Shown here: in pieces, positions 12,617-13,542 of the stretch | How the letters are laid out: each line of letters starts with the position of its first letter | Numbering within the stretch: the first letter of the stretch is position 1 | NCBI GenBank assembly: GCA_003567805.1 | Contig: PWYP01000085.1 | Location: forward strand, 1 to 13,542 | Source: PVC group bacterium | GTDB lineage: Bacteria; Verrucomicrobiota; Kiritimatiellia; UBA8416 | Direction: 5' to 3' | Length of the DNA stretch: 13,542 bases | Program-made: the position numbers and the translations under genes | Notes under the pieces: generated by a model | Databases searched by the model: none | What the model was told of the DNA's origin: nothing | The model's input: only the letters and a program-made list of their open reading frames with translations

Positions 12617-13300
12617 CTACAGTCCCCGCAAGCCTTCTGCCACTTCTTCCAGTTCCTCGCGATGTTGAATCGTAATCTGCCGCCCTTCAACCACAATCAG
12701 CCCCTGTTCCTGCATCTTACGCAAGGTGCGGCTTACCGTTTCCGCAATCGTGCCCAACTGCGAAGCCAACATGCCCTTCGTCATGGAAAGCATGATCCGG
12801 TTGGCATTCACAGCTTCAGCCTGCGTAATAAGATATTGTGCCAAACGCGTGCCGACATCCTTTAGCGACAAATCATCAATCAATCCGACGAATCGACGCA
12901 AACGACGCGACAGCACCGCCAACATCGCCAGCAAAATTTCTGGCTGTGCTTTCGTTAATCGCAAAAAGGCATCACGCGGCACATAAAACACGATCGAATC
13001 ACGCACCGCCTCGGCTGCCGCAGGATAGGTTCCCCCTTCAAAAACGGCGACTTCCCCACAGACATCCCCCGGCTTCTCAAAAACGTGCAAGATCTGTCTA
13101 CGCCCATCCATTCCCGTCCGGTATACCTGTAATCCACCATCTGCAAGAATATAAAATCCGTCCGCCTTGTCATCTTGCAAGAAAACCACGTCCCCCGAGG
13201 CAATCGACCGCGAAAGCACCACCTTGCTCAAAGCTTCAAGCTGCCCCGCCGAAAGCCCCGCAAACAAATCCACCTTCTTCAACATCCCAATCAAATCCAT
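12617..13300 (-). CDS. CRP/FNR-family transcriptional regulator
   Basis: From the ATG at 13300 the product is 227 residues, standard for this family. Residues about 10-115 form the cyclic-nucleotide-binding-type beta-barrel (GDVVFLQDDKADGFYILADG at 36-55, then PGDVCGEVAVFEGG at 77-90). About 118-145 is the long dimer helix, and 178-202 (LASQLGTIAETVSRTLRKMQEQGLI) is the winged-helix recognition region with the typical ETVSRxL. The phosphate-binding Arg-Ser pair of cAMP receptors is absent: the stretch after Glu83 reads GGTYPAAAEA. There is only one cysteine (81), so an FNR-type iron-sulfur cluster is also unlikely. The ligand is therefore unknown. GAGAG lies 9 nt before the start. The frame stays open to 13393 through a heptamer repeat, which I regard as leader DNA. 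Targets are not evident in this window. Confidence 0.9.
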   Translation of the reverse strand: MDLIGMLKKVDLFAGLSAGQLEALSKVVLSRSIASGDVVFLQDDKADGFYILADGGLQVYRTGMDGRRQILHVFEKPGDVCGEVAVFEGGTYPAAAEAVRDSIVFYVPRDAFLRLTKAQPEILLAMLAVLSRRLRRFVGLIDDLSLKDVGTRLAQYLITQAEAVNANRIMLSMTKGMLASQLGTIAETVSRTLRKMQEQGLIVVEGRQITIQHREELEEVAEGLRGL

Positions 13301-13317
13301 GCGAACATTCTCTCTTA

Positions 13318-13359
13318 TTTTATGTTGGACGTTAGATATTGAGTGTTCGATGTTCATTT
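13318..13359 (+). repeat. Heptamer-period array (TTSGANG type), copy next to the crp-like gene
   Basis: 7-bp units read TTTTATG, TTGGACG, TTAGATA, TTGAGTG, TTCGATG and TTCATTT. The last three nearly equal the right half of the array at 13504-13542. It lies 18 bp upstream of the chosen start codon of the CRP-family gene and is open in that frame. Confidence 0.65.
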
Positions 13360-13473
13360 TCCCGAGCCCCCCCTCATCATCTTGCCCGCCCAAGTCCCCT
13401 TACTAACCAGTTACATCAGTCATGCATACAAGATATTGCGACTATATAAACACGCCACCACGATTCATGTTAA

Positions 13474-13490
13474 CATCCAACATCGAGGAT
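13474..13490 (-). repeat. Short heptamer-period array in inverse orientation
   Basis: CATCCAA and CATCGAG on the plus strand are the complements of TTGGATG and CTCGATG, the same unit family as the flanking arrays but inverted. CAACATCGA here can pair with TCGATGTTG in the array that follows. Confidence 0.45.
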
Positions 13491-13503
13491 GATTCTCCTT
13501 TCA

Positions 13504-13542
13504 TTGGACGTTGGACGTTCGATGTTGAGTGTTCGATGTTCA
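13504..13542 (+). repeat. Heptamer-period array (TTSGANG type), cut by the window edge
   Basis: Exact 7-bp phasing: TTGGACG, TTGGACG, TTCGATG, TTGAGTG, TTCGATG and TTCA. It continues beyond the window. The second half is shared with the array at 13318-13359. Confidence 0.7.

Larger units (their letters stand above)
13301..13542. other. Upstream region of the CRP-family gene, rich in short repeats
   Basis: These 242 bp up to the window edge carry three short 7-bp-period arrays (described separately), a run of seven Gs on the minus strand inside the region at 13366-13375, and an AT-rich patch (13440-13450, TATATAA) where a promoter may lie. I see no open frame with gene character. Confidence 0.5.

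Noticed and set aside
12617..13300. FNR-type oxygen sensor
   Set aside because: Only one cysteine is present and there is no N-terminal cysteine cluster.
13318..13542. CRISPR array
   Set aside because: Units are 7 bp with no spacers and occur in both orientations; no cas gene is present.
1..13542. tRNA, rRNA, insertion sequences or phage genes
   Set aside because: No cloverleaf, rRNA signature, transposase or integrase motif was found on either strand by eye.

Overview
The window (13.5 kb, chromosomal in character) comes from a diderm bacterium that makes lipopolysaccharide. It carries genes for lipid A synthesis (lpxK), LPS core heptose transfer (waaF-like), lipid II flipping (murJ), phospholipid and prenyl synthesis (plsY, ispA) and peptidoglycan sugar salvage. 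Two kinds of non-coding repeat point, by recollection only, to the PVC group (Verrucomicrobiota, Lentisphaerota or Kiritimatiellota): a GGAGTGCGG hairpin element upstream of murJ, and degenerate 7-bp arrays around the last gene. This placement is an inference; no rRNA or other marker gene is present.

Layout. A long minus-strand block runs from 8074 down to the left edge. It begins with an HU-type DNA-binding protein that has a strong ribosome site and a textbook terminator. Next come a ClpX-like AAA+ unfoldase (no zinc-binding domain, extra C-terminal domain) and a secreted coiled-coil protein of unknown function. Then comes a tightly packed gene string: ispA, plsY, a GH171/DUF1343 NamZ-like exo-N-acetylmuramidase, a MurU-AmgK fusion, and a lipoate-protein ligase family gene cut by the window edge. 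Junctions within it are 4-bp ATGA overlaps or a 2-bp gap, with 47 bp before the last gene. From 8443 a plus-strand block carries lpxK, waaF (GTGA overlap) and murJ. A CRP/FNR-family regulator lies on the minus strand at the right end, convergent with murJ.

How the genes fit together. Most of the window serves the cell envelope: IspA feeds isoprenoid carrier synthesis, PlsY starts phospholipid synthesis, LpxK and WaaF build LPS, and MurJ flips lipid II. The most notable unit is NamZ plus the single-chain MurU-AmgK. Together they could release MurNAc from peptidoglycan fragments, phosphorylate it at C1 and convert it to UDP-MurNAc. That is a compact salvage route that bypasses the early Mur steps and fosfomycin-sensitive MurA. 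NamZ has no visible signal peptide, so this probably happens in the cytoplasm.

Other points for follow-up are the unusual ClpX paralogue with an intact ClpP-docking IGF tripeptide, the secreted coiled-coil protein next to it, and at least five heptamer-periodic arrays in the last 1.1 kb, one of which reads in frame into the start of the CRP-family gene.
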